Shown: positions 42,104 through 50,637 of the stretch, in pieces | Numbering within the stretch: the first letter of the stretch is position 1 | Layout of the letters: every line of letters begins with the position of its first letter | Source of the DNA: Pseudomonas putida | GTDB taxonomy: Bacteria > Pseudomonadota > Gammaproteobacteria > Pseudomonadales > Pseudomonadaceae | Length of the DNA: 64,000 bases | Assembly (NCBI RefSeq): GCF_005080685.1 | Contig: NZ_CP039371.1 | Span: 2,170,001-2,234,000 of the forward strand | Direction of reading: 5' to 3' | The notes under the pieces: generated by a model | Seen by the model: only the letters and a program-made list of their open reading frames with translations | Told to the model about the DNA's origin: nothing | Database searches by the model: none | Program-made: the position numbers and the translations under genes

Positions 42104-43410
42104 TGTACGGGTCACCCTCATGGGTTACACAAAAGTTCGTTCACATAGGTGACAACACCTGAAGTCTTACATAACCATCATCGGCTTCTCGCTCATCGAC
42201 CCTGCCGAGAATGATTGGGCCGAAAATAACATCCCACACCCCATCCCCGACCCGCTCCAGCCCAATGGTCTGGTGCTTGAGCACATAACCTACATAGATC
42301 CTCAAACCCCGGCGGTTGACGATGCCACTACAATCAGCTTGCAGGCTCTCGATATGACTGGGGTAAGTCATTTCGGGTAGTTGCTCCGGAAACGGGCGTG
42401 GCGAAGGCTGATAACAGGACGCCGGCGTTTTCTGCTTCAGCGCTTCGTGCAATCGCTCGTAATTGTAGTGTTGCCGAAAGCGGTCGAAGTGCCGCTGTTG
42501 AGCCTCCCAAGCCACTGCAGGCGGGGATGGAAGCGTACTTTTGAGTGTCCGGTGCATACGCTCGTGCCGACCATTTTGCTCCGGCCTGCCAGGCGCAATA
42601 CGTTCAGGAATAATGCCCAGGCGCAGCCACCAAATGGACAGCTGGGAGAGGCCTGCGCGTCCTTTACTCGCAAACGGCACGCCGTTATCGGTTCGGATAC
42701 GTTCAGGTAGCCCGTTTTCGCGAAAGACCTCAGCGAACACAGCCTGTGTCTCCAGGAAGTTCGTGTTGGCCATGCTGTGGCACGCAAGCAAGAAGCGACT
42801 GGCGTGATCCATGATCGTCAACGGATAGCACCAGACCCCTGCTCCTGTCAGAAACTGGCCTTTGTAGTCCGCAGTGAATAGCTGATTGGGCGACTCCGCT
42901 TTCTCCAATGGCTTGGGATAGACCGCTACACGCTGACGCAGGCGTCGCGGTTTGATCAGCTCGGCCTTCTTGAGGATGTTGTAGATCGTGGTCTTGGAGG
43001 GAGGCGCCTGGTCGGGAAAACGCGCCTGCAATGCTGCCTGGATCTTCTTGGGTCCAGGCTCCGTCTGGCCTTGACCACGCAGCTCGATGATGGCCTCGCG
43101 AACGGCGACGGGTACAACCCAGTCTTGTGTCAGCCGGCGACGATTGCGCTCCTCCAGGCCCGCCGGGCCCTCTTTCTCGTACCGCTCGACCCATTTGTAT
43201 CCGGTCTTTCGACTGATCTCGTAGGCCTCGCAGAGGGCGCTGAAGCTAGGCGGACCCTGCAGGTAATCCGCGATGAAAAGCGTTTTCATGTCCATAGGTT
43301 TCAGCTCTCGCCAAGGCATGGTCAGATCCTCGAAAAACCGACCCTGCCAGTTAAAAACTGTTACCTATGTGCGTGAACTGATTTGTAACCCATGTGGGTG
43401 AGTCATACCA
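42104..43410 (-). mobile_element. IS481-type insertion sequence
   Basis: Ends: TGTACGGG-TCACCC-T-CATGGGTTACA on the left and, reversed, TGGTATGAC-TCACCC-A-CATGGGTTACA on the right; similarity continues through GTTC and CACATAGGT for about 50 bases. One transposase gene lies inside. Removing 42104-43410 plus one copy of GCG rebuilds GCAGGAGCGAGCGGTTTTG, which matches the opposite arm of the surrounding palindrome (GTGGGAGCAAGCGGTTTTG), so the borders are well supported; target duplication would be 3 bases. Confidence 0.8.
42141..43319 (-). CDS. IS481-like transposase
   Basis: The 392-residue protein starts at 43319 with GAGG upstream. It has an N-terminal helix-turn-helix (SALCEAYEISRKTGYKWVERY), a second HTH_29/IS3-like segment, then an rve integrase core with D (FTADYKGQF), D (RTDNGVPFASKG) and E in GRPEQNGRHERMHRTLK. 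The C-terminal region binds DNA. The gene is complete, so the element may be active. It occupies nearly the whole IS. Confidence 0.92.
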   Translation of the reverse strand: MPWRELKPMDMKTLFIADYLQGPPSFSALCEAYEISRKTGYKWVERYEKEGPAGLEERNRRRLTQDWVVPVAVREAIIELRGQGQTEPGPKKIQAALQARFPDQAPPSKTTIYNILKKAELIKPRRLRQRVAVYPKPLEKAESPNQLFTADYKGQFLTGAGVWCYPLTIMDHASRFLLACHSMANTNFLETQAVFAEVFRENGLPERIRTDNGVPFASKGRAGLSQLSIWWLRLGIIPERIAPGRPEQNGRHERMHRTLKSTLPSPPAVAWEAQQRHFDRFRQHYNYERLHEALKQKTPASCYQPSPRPFPEQLPEMTYPSHIESLQADCSGIVNRRGLRIYVGYVLKHQTIGLERVGDGVWDVIFGPIILGRVDEREADDGYVRLQVLSPM

Positions 43411-43515
43411 GCGAGCGGTTTTGCGTCCCTTTTTCCAAGAAAAAAGGGACCCGCCGTAAAGGCGGAAGGGGCCAGTAGCGCCGCTACACACAATGGATCA
43501 GCTCACGATCTAAAT

Positions 43516-43555
43516 GCCAAGCCAAGCCAAGCCAAGCCAAGCCAAGCCAAGCCAA
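43516..43555. repeat. Tandem pentanucleotide (GCCAA)8
   Basis: Eight perfect copies of GCCAA lie between the giant palindrome and the 3' end of the phosphoethanolamine transferase gene. It is outside any credible gene. Confidence 0.95.
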
Positions 43556-43634
43556 CGCCCGGCCCCCACTAATCCGTGAGGAACCCCAAAACAAACGGCG
43601 GGCGTCATCGCCTACACCACTTGGTCGTCCCCTC

Positions 43635-45451
43635 TCAGCTTCGGCCTTGCACCTGTGACGGGTGTCCTTGTGGTTTCAACGCCCGCGTGGCCGCAGTACC
43701 TGGCGCCTTGTTGCCCTTGGCCAACTGCTGCGCTCGCTGCCCATTACCTACCGGCAACTGGTCGAACTCGTGCAGCCCGTTCTTGGCATAAGGGTCGCCG
43801 ATCCAACGGGGCATGGCCACGAACTGCTCGCCCACCAGGCTCTTGCTAGGCTCGAAACCGTCGTAGCTCAGGCCGGCAAGGTCTGACAGGGTGTGAATCA
43901 GGTGCGAGCTGCTGTAGGGCCGCTGGCTGACCGCCTGCAAGTCCCGCGGGTGGGCCTGCTGCCAGCTCGGCGACGTCCAGACCAGGAACGGAATCGTGTA
44001 CATCGGCCGGGTCGGCGCGCCCTCGTTGCGCCCCAGGCGGTCATGCTTGCCGCTGCTGTAGACCTCTTCGCCATGGTCGGACAAGTACACCAGGAAGCCG
44101 TTGGGCGTGGTCGCGGCGTAGTGCTTGATCAGGTTCGAGACCACCAGGTCGTTGTGCAGCACGGCATTGTCGTACGCGTTGTAGGTTTCCACCTGGTCGT
44201 CGGACAGGCTCGGCGGCACGCCTTGGCGGTCCTTGAACTGGGCAAGCTCTGCGGGATACCGGTAGCGGTAGTCCATGTGGGTGCCCAGCAGGTGGACGAT
44301 GATCAACTTCTTCGGCGCAGGGTCGGCCAGCACCTTGTCGAACGGCGCCAGGACCACGTCATCGTACTGGCGGGCGTTCTGGTTGCGCTGGTTGTTCAGG
44401 TAGTACTGCTCGTCCGTCTGTTGCGAGAAGGTGGTGAGCATGGTGTTGCGCTTGGTCATCGTCTGCTGGTTGGTGATCCAGAAGGTCTTGTAGCCAGCCT
44501 GCTTCATCAGGTTGATCAGCGATGGCGAATCGAGGAAGCGGTCGGGGTGCTGTTCATCGCCAAAGGTGAGGATCTGCTGCATCACTTCGATGGTGTAAGG
44601 GCGCGGCGACACCACGTCCTGGAACACCGTGAGGTTGTGGTCGGCGGCGGCCAGGGCATCGAGGTTGGGCGTGGTCTGGCGTCCATACCCGTAGAGGTGC
44701 ATGTGCTCGCGGGTGGTCGATTCGCCCAGCACCAGCACCAAGGTGCGCGGCGCCGCGCCGCTGCTGTCCTTGAGGTCGTTCAGCGGCGGCAGGGCGGCAT
44801 TCTGGTCGAGCAGCTTCTGCATGTTGCCCAGTTGCTGGCGGTATTGCGCGTAGCCGACCGCCAACTGCCAGGGCACTGCCGGTTCCATGCGTTGCTGGAC
44901 CTTCTCCAGGGCATCGGCGAAGTTACGCTCCTGGCCGACCATCTGCTTGTAGAACGGGTACACCAGGTTGGCCGCCACCAGCAGCACGGCCAGCGCCACA
45001 CGCGGCAGCGCCGGCATGTGCAGGGCCGGACGCGGCGCCACAGCAGCACCGCCACCACGCTGTAGAGCAGCAGGGCCAGGCACAGCCCCAGGCTGAAGTA
45101 CTGGCTGAAATACTCCCCGGCTTCGGCGCTGTTGGATTCAAACATCACGAAAATGACGCTCTGCGAGAACTCCTGGCGGTAGATGCCGAAGTAGCTCAGG
45201 CCCACCAGCGAGGCTGCCCACAGCACCAGGCCGATCAGCGCCGCCAGGCCACGGGTGAAGCGCGGCAGCAGCAGTGCCGGGGCCAGCCACAGGCTGCTGA
45301 GGAAGAAGGCGTCGCGAAAGCCGGCGAAGCCGCTGGTGCCACTGAACAGGATCAGCGCCTGGGTGACGCCAGAGAAGTACCAGAAGAACAGTAGCAGCCA
45401 GCCCAGGCCGGCCCAGTCCACCTTGCGGCGGGAAGGGGAGGAAGTCGACAC
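43635..45451 (-). CDS. cptA: Phosphoethanolamine transferase, CptA-like (frameshifted)
   Basis: The N-terminal frame from GTG 45451 has membrane helices (LGWLLLFFWYFSGVTQALILF and three more) up to LLWRRV. A break at 45027-45031, best explained by one missing base in a C/G run, leads into RPALHMPALPRVALAVLL and a periplasmic sulfatase-fold domain: LVLGESTTREHMHLYGYGRQTTPN with the catalytic Thr, HLLGTHMDYRYRYP, LSDHGEEVY. It ends at 43635, about 605 residues. LGEST-LYGY-TTPN is typical of CptA rather than EptA. Such enzymes move phosphoethanolamine from phosphatidylethanolamine to lipid A or LPS core, lowering negative charge. Confidence 0.88.
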
Positions 45452-45579
45452 GTTTTACCCATATCCAGAGGGCCGCGGTGGTGCGCAAAAAGGCGCTTGC
45501 GGCCGAGGGGGGCAAAGCTAGCAATCGAATTGTGATGAAACCGTCAAAAATGCGTACAGAGATCGTCTGCGTCGGCGCT

Positions 45580-46290
45580 TCAGAGTCGTCCGGCCAGGCG
45601 TTCCTGTACCAGGGCCTGCAGGGTCAGGCGCGTCTGCCCGAGCAGCACTTCGCGCACCGTCTCCATGCGCTGGCGATCGATGCTGTCCCAGCCCAGCACT
45701 CCCAGCACTTGGCGCCGCAGCACCCGGAACACCATGCCCTGGCTGTTGATCGCGAAGGTGCGGATGAGGGTGCGCTCATCGTCGGCAGGCAGCCCGGTGA
45801 GGCGTCCGACCACGGTGCTGGTGACGCGGCCGATGCGCCGGTGCAGGCGTTCGTCCATCAGTTGCGGGGTGCCCGGTGGGCCGAGGCCGGCCTGTTCGCG
45901 GGCCATGAACAGGCGCCAGTCGCGGGCCGACGGGCTGTCGTGAATGAAGGCGATGAAGCCGCCGATCAGCGTCAGGTAGACCTCGATCAACTGTTCGTCG
46001 CTGCACTGCGGCTCGGCCAGTACCTGTTCGACTTGTTCGACCGGCGCGGCCAGTTGTTCCCAGATGCGGTCGATGAGGTGCTCGACGCAGGCCAGGTAAA
46101 CGCCTTCCTTGTTGTCGAAGTAGTACTGCAGGGCAGGTGCGTTGACGCCGGCATCGGTAGCGATTTCTCGGGTCGAGGCGCCTTCGAAGCCGCGCTCGCC
46201 AAACAGCCGCAAAGCGCTGTCGACGATGCGCGCGCGGGTTTCTTCGCCACGTTGATAGCCGCCTTCGGCAGTGGGTTTGTGTCGAGCCAT
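45580..46290 (-). CDS. TetR family regulator with CecR-type C-terminal domain
   Basis: ATG 46290 (MARHKPTAEGGYQRGEETR) is preferred over 46329. The 236-residue protein has the TetR HTH (ARIVDSALRLFGERGFEGASTREIATDAGVNAPALQYYF) and a long C-terminal ligand domain of the CecR/DUF1956 type (DWRLFMAREQAGLGPPGTPQLMDERL). CecR of E. coli controls a neighbouring membrane-fusion/efflux gene set. Here the gene is divergent from an EmrA-EmrB-OMF operon 102 bases away, which it most likely represses. Confidence 0.92.
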   Translation of the reverse strand: MARHKPTAEGGYQRGEETRARIVDSALRLFGERGFEGASTREIATDAGVNAPALQYYFDNKEGVYLACVEHLIDRIWEQLAAPVEQVEQVLAEPQCSDEQLIEVYLTLIGGFIAFIHDSPSARDWRLFMAREQAGLGPPGTPQLMDERLHRRIGRVTSTVVGRLTGLPADDERTLIRTFAINSQGMVFRVLRRQVLGVLGWDSIDRQRMETVREVLLGQTRLTLQALVQERLAGRL

Positions 46291-46392
46291 GCGGGCACCT
46301 ACTGACAATGATGTAGGAAAATATACCACTTGACATAAAGCTGCGGGAGATACATTTTTTTACAACTGGAATAATTTTGGAATCCCGTCGGC
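46291..46392 (+). promoter_or_regulatory. Divergent promoter region TetR / efflux operon
   Basis: This AT-rich spacer contains TTGACA at 46330-46335 and TACATT at 46351-46356 (15-base spacer) reading towards the efflux operon. Two related motifs CTGACAATG (46302) and TTGACATAA (46330) could be regulator half-sites. Assignment is by position and consensus only. Confidence 0.4.
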
Positions 46393-47516
46393 ATGTCTTC
46401 CGAACGCCCCCTTGGTCAGCAAGACCATCTGCAACCTGCAAAGGCCCCTGACCTACCAGGCGAAAAACGCCGCAGCCCGAAAACCGTACTGCTCGGCCTG
46501 GGGGCGCTCGCCGCTCTGGCCGCGCTGGCGTGGGCCGGGCACTGGTACTGGGTGGGGCGCTTCATCGAAACCACCGACGATGCCTACCTGCAGGCCGACA
46601 GCATGACCGTCGCGCCCAAGGTCGGCGGCTACATCGCCGAGGTGCTGGTGGCCGATAACCAGCAGGTCGCCGCCGGCCAGGCGCTTGCCCGGCTGGACTA
46701 TGGTAACTACCAGGCCGCAGCGGACCAATCGACCGCCACGGTCAAGGCGCGCCAGGCCGATGTCGCCCGCGCCGAAGCCGAACTCGCCCTGCAGGACGCC
46801 AGCATCGCCCAGGCCCAGGCGGAAGTGGCCGGGGCCGAGGCCGACCTGCGCCATGCCCGCGGCCAGGTCCAGCGTTACGCGCCGCTGGCCCGCTCTGGCG
46901 CCGAAACCGAAGAGCGCCTGGCCACCTTGAACAACGAACTGGCCCGCGACAGCGCCATGCTCACCGCCAAGCAGGCCGCGCTGCGCGCCGCGCAGGTGCG
47001 TGTCGGTACGCTCAAGGCGCAGTTGCAGCAGGCCCAGGCGCAACTGGCGGTGTCCCAGGCCAGCGCCCGCCAGTCGGACCTGGACCTGCAGGATACCGTG
47101 CTGACCAGCCCGATCGCCGGTCGCGTCGCCGATCGCAGCGTGCGGGTCGGCCAGTTCGCCCAGCCCGGCACTCGCTTGATGACCATCGTCCCGGTGCAGT
47201 CGCTGTACCTCACAGCCAACTTCAAGGAAACCCAGATTGGCGCCATGCGCCCGGGCAGACCGTCAGCGTGCATGTCGACGCCTTGCCGGGCCAGGCACTG
47301 AGTGGCCATGTGCAGAGCATTTCGCCAGGCACCGGTGCGCAGTTCGCGTTGCTGCCACCCTCCAACGCCACCGGCAACTTCACCAAGATCGTCCAGCGGG
47401 TGCCGGTGCGTATCGTCCTGGACATTCCCGAGGCCGTGCGCCCTGCGCTGGTGCCGGGCCTGTCGGTGACCGTCGACGTCGATACCCGCACCGGGCCGGA
47501 CGCCAAGCATGGCTGA
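46393..47516 (+). CDS. Membrane fusion protein, EmrA/HlyD family (frameshifted)
   Basis: The frame from 46393 has one membrane anchor (KTVLLGLGALAALAALAWAG), then FIETTDDAYLQADSMTVAPKVGGYIAEVLV, the biotinyl-lipoyl hairpin with a long Ala/Gln-rich coiled coil, and VLTSPIAGRVADRSVRVGQF. At GGG 47253-47255 one G appears missing; restored, it reads MRPGQTVSVHVDALPGQALSG and runs to TGA at 47516. About 375 residues, typical of EmrA. It bridges the inner-membrane pump and the outer-membrane channel. The emrB-like ATG (47509) overlaps its end. Confidence 0.92.
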
Positions 47517-49089
47517 GGCGACCCTCACTGCAGGCGACGCCCCGGCCCGTGCCGGCAATGCCTCGCTGACCGACTGGATCGCCGTTGCCGCCGGCTCGCT
47601 CGGCGCCTTGCTGGCGACCCTGGACATTTCCATCACCAACTCGGCGCTGCCGCAGATCCAGGGCCAGATCGGCGCCACCGGTACCGAAGGCACCTGGATC
47701 AGCACCGGCTATTTGATGTCCGAGATCGTCATGATCCCGCTCGCCGCCTGGCTGACGCGGGTGTTCGGCCTGCGCCGGTTCCTGATGAGCATGGCCGTGC
47801 TGTTCACCCTGTTCTCGATGTACTGCGGCATGTCCGACAGCCTTGCCGGCATGATCGCCGGGCGCATCGGCCAGGGTTTTGCCGGCGGTGCGATGATCCC
47901 GACCGCGCAGACCATCATCCGCACCCGCCTGCCGCAACACCAGTTGCCCATCGGCATGAGCGTGTTCGGCCTGACCGTGCTGCTGGGGCCGTTGATGGGG
48001 CCGGTGGTGGGCGGTTGGCTGACCGAGAACGCCAGTTGGCGCTGGTGTTTCTTCCTCAACCTGCCGGTGAGTATCGCCCTGGTGACCTTGTTGTGGACGG
48101 GCCTGAAGCCCGACAAGCTCGACCTGCAGCAGTTTTTCAAAGCCGACTGGTTGGGCATCGTCGGGCTTGCCGTCGGCCTGAGTTCGCTGACTGTGGTGCT
48201 GGAGGAGGGGCAACGCGAACGCTGGTTCGAATCGCAGATGATCCTCTGGCTGACCGCGTTGATCGTGGTCGGCTTCGTGCTGATCGCCGTCGGCCAGTGG
48301 ACAGCCAAGCGGCCGATCATTCGCCTGAGCCTGATGCGCAACGCCAACTACGCCAGCGTGATTTTGATCGTCTCGGTGGTGGGCGCAGGGATCTATGGCA
48401 TTTCCTACCTGTTGCCGCAGTTTCTCGGCAACGTGTCGGGCTACAACGCCCAGCAGGCCGGTTCGATCATGTTGCTATCGGGGGTGCCGGCATTCTTGCT
48501 GATGCCGCTGCTGCCCAAGCTGCTGGCGCGCTATGAGGCACGCTGGTTGGTGAGCATCGGCCTGGCGCTGTTCTGCATCAGTTGCCTGCTCGACGTGGCG
48601 CTCACCGCTGACAGCGTCGGCCATGATTTCTCGGGTTCGCAGATCATTCGCGGGTTCGCCCAGATCCTGGCGATGATGCCGCTCAACCAGGCCTCGATGG
48701 CGGCGGTCAAGACCGACGAAGCCGGCGACGCAGCCGGCCTCTACAACATGGCGCGCAACCTCGGTGGCTCGATTGGCCTGGCGCTGATCGGGGTGCTGGT
48801 CGACCGCCGCGAGCATTACCACGATGCGGTGCTGCGTGAGTCGGTCAACGCCAACGCCACGCTGGTCCAGGACCAGATGGCCAGCCGCACCGCCGCGTTT
48901 TTCGCCCAGAGCGGCGACATGGTCCACGCGCAGATGCAATCGCTCGAACAACTGGCCCAGACCATCGCCCGCGAGGCGCTGGTGATGACCTATGGCGAAG
49001 CCTTCCTGTTGCTGGGCTTGGCCTTGCTGGCCTGCATTCCCCTGGCGCTGCTGCTGAAGTCGCGCAAATTGCAAGGTGCTGCACGATGA
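47509..49089 (+). CDS. MFS drug:H+ antiporter, EmrB/DHA2 family
   Basis: The 526-residue inner-membrane protein has 14 predicted segments. Signatures are LLATLDISITNSALPQIQGQIGA (segment 1, with the conserved Asp), GTWISTGYLMSEIVMIPL, GRIGQGFAGGAMIPTAQT and LLGPLMGPVVGGWLTENASWRW (motif C). It is the proton-driven pump of a tripartite efflux system together with the EmrA-like and OMF proteins; substrates are typically hydrophobic acids, uncouplers or antibiotics. ATGA overlap with the next gene. Confidence 0.95.
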   Translation: MAEATLTAGDAPARAGNASLTDWIAVAAGSLGALLATLDISITNSALPQIQGQIGATGTEGTWISTGYLMSEIVMIPLAAWLTRVFGLRRFLMSMAVLFTLFSMYCGMSDSLAGMIAGRIGQGFAGGAMIPTAQTIIRTRLPQHQLPIGMSVFGLTVLLGPLMGPVVGGWLTENASWRWCFFLNLPVSIALVTLLWTGLKPDKLDLQQFFKADWLGIVGLAVGLSSLTVVLEEGQRERWFESQMILWLTALIVVGFVLIAVGQWTAKRPIIRLSLMRNANYASVILIVSVVGAGIYGISYLLPQFLGNVSGYNAQQAGSIMLLSGVPAFLLMPLLPKLLARYEARWLVSIGLALFCISCLLDVALTADSVGHDFSGSQIIRGFAQILAMMPLNQASMAAVKTDEAGDAAGLYNMARNLGGSIGLALIGVLVDRREHYHDAVLRESVNANATLVQDQMASRTAAFFAQSGDMVHAQMQSLEQLAQTIAREALVMTYGEAFLLLGLALLACIPLALLLKSRKLQGAAR

Positions 49090-50510
49090 TTCAAAAGACT
49101 CTGCTGGCCACCCTGGTGCTGGCCGCGATCACCGGCTGCACGGTGGGCCCCGATTATCAGGGCGCGCCCGAAGTCGCGGGCAAGAGCCTGGCGGCCAGCC
49201 GTTTGGCCCATGACGCCCGCACCGAGCCTGCCGCACCTGCCGTTGCGCAGTGGTGGCATGGCCTTGGCGATGCCCGGCTGGATGCGCTGGTGAGCCAGGC
49301 CCTGGCCGACAGCCCGACCCTGGCCGAAGCCCAGGCACGCCTGCGCCAGTCACGTGCCGGCCTTGCCAGCGAGCAGGCCGCCGGGCGCCCGAAAATGTCG
49401 GCCAATGCGACGATGTTGCGCATGCGCTCGCCAGATGTGTCGCAGTTCACCGGTGGCGAGGGCGGAGGAGGGCGTGGGCCTTTGAGCCTGTACCTGGCCG
49501 ACTTCGACGCCAGCTGGGAAGTCGACCTGTTCGGCGGCACCCGGCGGGCCATCGAGGCGGCCGATGCCAGTGCTGGCGCCAGCGCCGCGCAGTTGGCCGA
49601 TGCCCAGGTGCAATTGGCTGCCGAAGTGGTGCAGGCCTATGTCGACCTGCGCGACCGCCAGCAGCGCCTGGCCCTGGTCGATGCCTCGAGCGAGCTGGAG
49701 CAGCAGGTGCTGGAGTTGACCCGGCAGCGGCGCAGCCGTGGCGTGGCCAGCGAGTTGCAGCTCGAACAGGTGATCACCCAGGCCGACACCACGCGCTCCC
49801 AGCGCCTGCCGTTGCAGGCGCAGATCGTCGAGTCGCTCGACCAGTTGGCCCTGCTGTGTGGCCTTGAGCCAGGCGCGCTCGACGCTCGCCTGCAAGCGCC
49901 TGACGCGCTACCGAGCGTACCGGCCCAGGTGCCGTTGGTCGACCCTGCGGCGCTGCTCAAGGCGCGCCCGGACGTGCGCGCGGCGGAGCGTCAACTGGCC
50001 TCGGCCAATGCCCAGATCGGCGAGAAGACCGCGGACTGGTTTCCCAAACTGAGCCTGTATGGCGACCTGGGTTTCAGTGCCGGCGACCCGGGGCATCTGG
50101 CGCGCAAGGATAACGCCACCTGGCTGGTGGTGCCGCGCCTGACCTGGAACGCCCTGGACTTCGGCCGCGTCAAGGCTTCGGTGGAAGGTGCCGAGGCTGG
50201 GCGTGACGTGGCCTTGGCGCAGTATCGCCACACCGTGCTCGACGCGCTGCGCGATGCCGACAGCGCGCTGGCCCGATATGGCCATCAGCGGGAGAACGTG
50301 GTGCTGTTGCGCGGTATCCAGGCCAGTGCCGAGCGTGCTGCCGAGCTGACCCGCCAGCGCTATCGCGCCGGTACCGCCAGCACCCTGGATTGGCTGGACG
50401 CCGAGCGCACCCGCTTCGATGCCCAGCAGAACCGGGTGTCGGGGGATGCGCAGTTGTTGAGGGACTTTGCGGCGTTACACAAGTCATTGGGGCTGGGGTG
50501 GGAGGGGTAG
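49086..50510 (+). CDS. Outer-membrane efflux lipoprotein, NodT family
   Basis: The 474-residue protein starts with a lipoprotein signal (MIQKTLLATLVLAAITGC, Cys18) followed by TVGPDYQ, the hallmark of NodT/OprM channels. Two OEP repeats follow, each with long helices and beta strands (WWHGLGDARLDALVSQALAD; DFDASWEVDLFGGTRRAIEA; RPDVRAAERQLASANAQIGE). It forms the outer-membrane duct for the EmrAB-type pump encoded just upstream, with overlapping start. Confidence 0.95.
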   Translation: MIQKTLLATLVLAAITGCTVGPDYQGAPEVAGKSLAASRLAHDARTEPAAPAVAQWWHGLGDARLDALVSQALADSPTLAEAQARLRQSRAGLASEQAAGRPKMSANATMLRMRSPDVSQFTGGEGGGGRGPLSLYLADFDASWEVDLFGGTRRAIEAADASAGASAAQLADAQVQLAAEVVQAYVDLRDRQQRLALVDASSELEQQVLELTRQRRSRGVASELQLEQVITQADTTRSQRLPLQAQIVESLDQLALLCGLEPGALDARLQAPDALPSVPAQVPLVDPAALLKARPDVRAAERQLASANAQIGEKTADWFPKLSLYGDLGFSAGDPGHLARKDNATWLVVPRLTWNALDFGRVKASVEGAEAGRDVALAQYRHTVLDALRDADSALARYGHQRENVVLLRGIQASAERAAELTRQRYRAGTASTLDWLDAERTRFDAQQNRVSGDAQLLRDFAALHKSLGLGWEG

Positions 50511-50520
50511 CTGCGGGTGT

Positions 50521-50630
50521 CTGTGCGGGCCCCTTCGCGGGACAAGCCCGCTCCTACAGGTACCCCGCTGTTCTCAGGAACGGTGATACCCCTGTAGGAG
50601 CGGGCTTGTCCCGCGAAGAGGCCCGCACAG
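50521..50630. repeat. REP pair in inverted orientation (40-base arms)
   Basis: Arms 50521-50560 and 50591-50630 differ at one position in reverse complement, with core TTCGCGGGACAAGCCCGCTCC. It lies between the convergent ends of the efflux operon and the binding-protein gene. Confidence 0.9.
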
Positions 50631-50637
50631 CCAAACC

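Larger units (their letters stand above)
41521..43499. repeat. Giant nested palindrome (about 260-base arms), interrupted by an IS
   Basis: The left arm 41521-41780 pairs with a right arm made of 41931-42103 plus 43411-43499; the IS between 42104 and 43410 splits the right arm. Inner arms (41626-41780 with 41931-42085) are about 90% identical in reverse orientation. Outer arms include a terminator-like stem (ACTTTTTTCTTGGAAAAAGT on the left; CCCTTTTTCCAAGAAAAAAGGG on the right). The 150-base loop (41781-41930) contains a 12-base tandem repeat. Small ORFs here mirror each other and are not genes. Confidence 0.85.

Noticed and set aside
41457..42121. Small ORFs in the palindrome (for example 41457-41966 and 41939-42121)
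   Set aside because: They repeat each other's peptide strings on opposite strands because they lie in inverted arms, and have no ribosome sites. They are products of the repeat, not genes.
43516..43555. (GCCAA)8 and the REP arrays considered as a CRISPR
   Set aside because: Units are five bases without spacers, and the REP copies are scattered pairs in inverted orientation. No cas genes are present.
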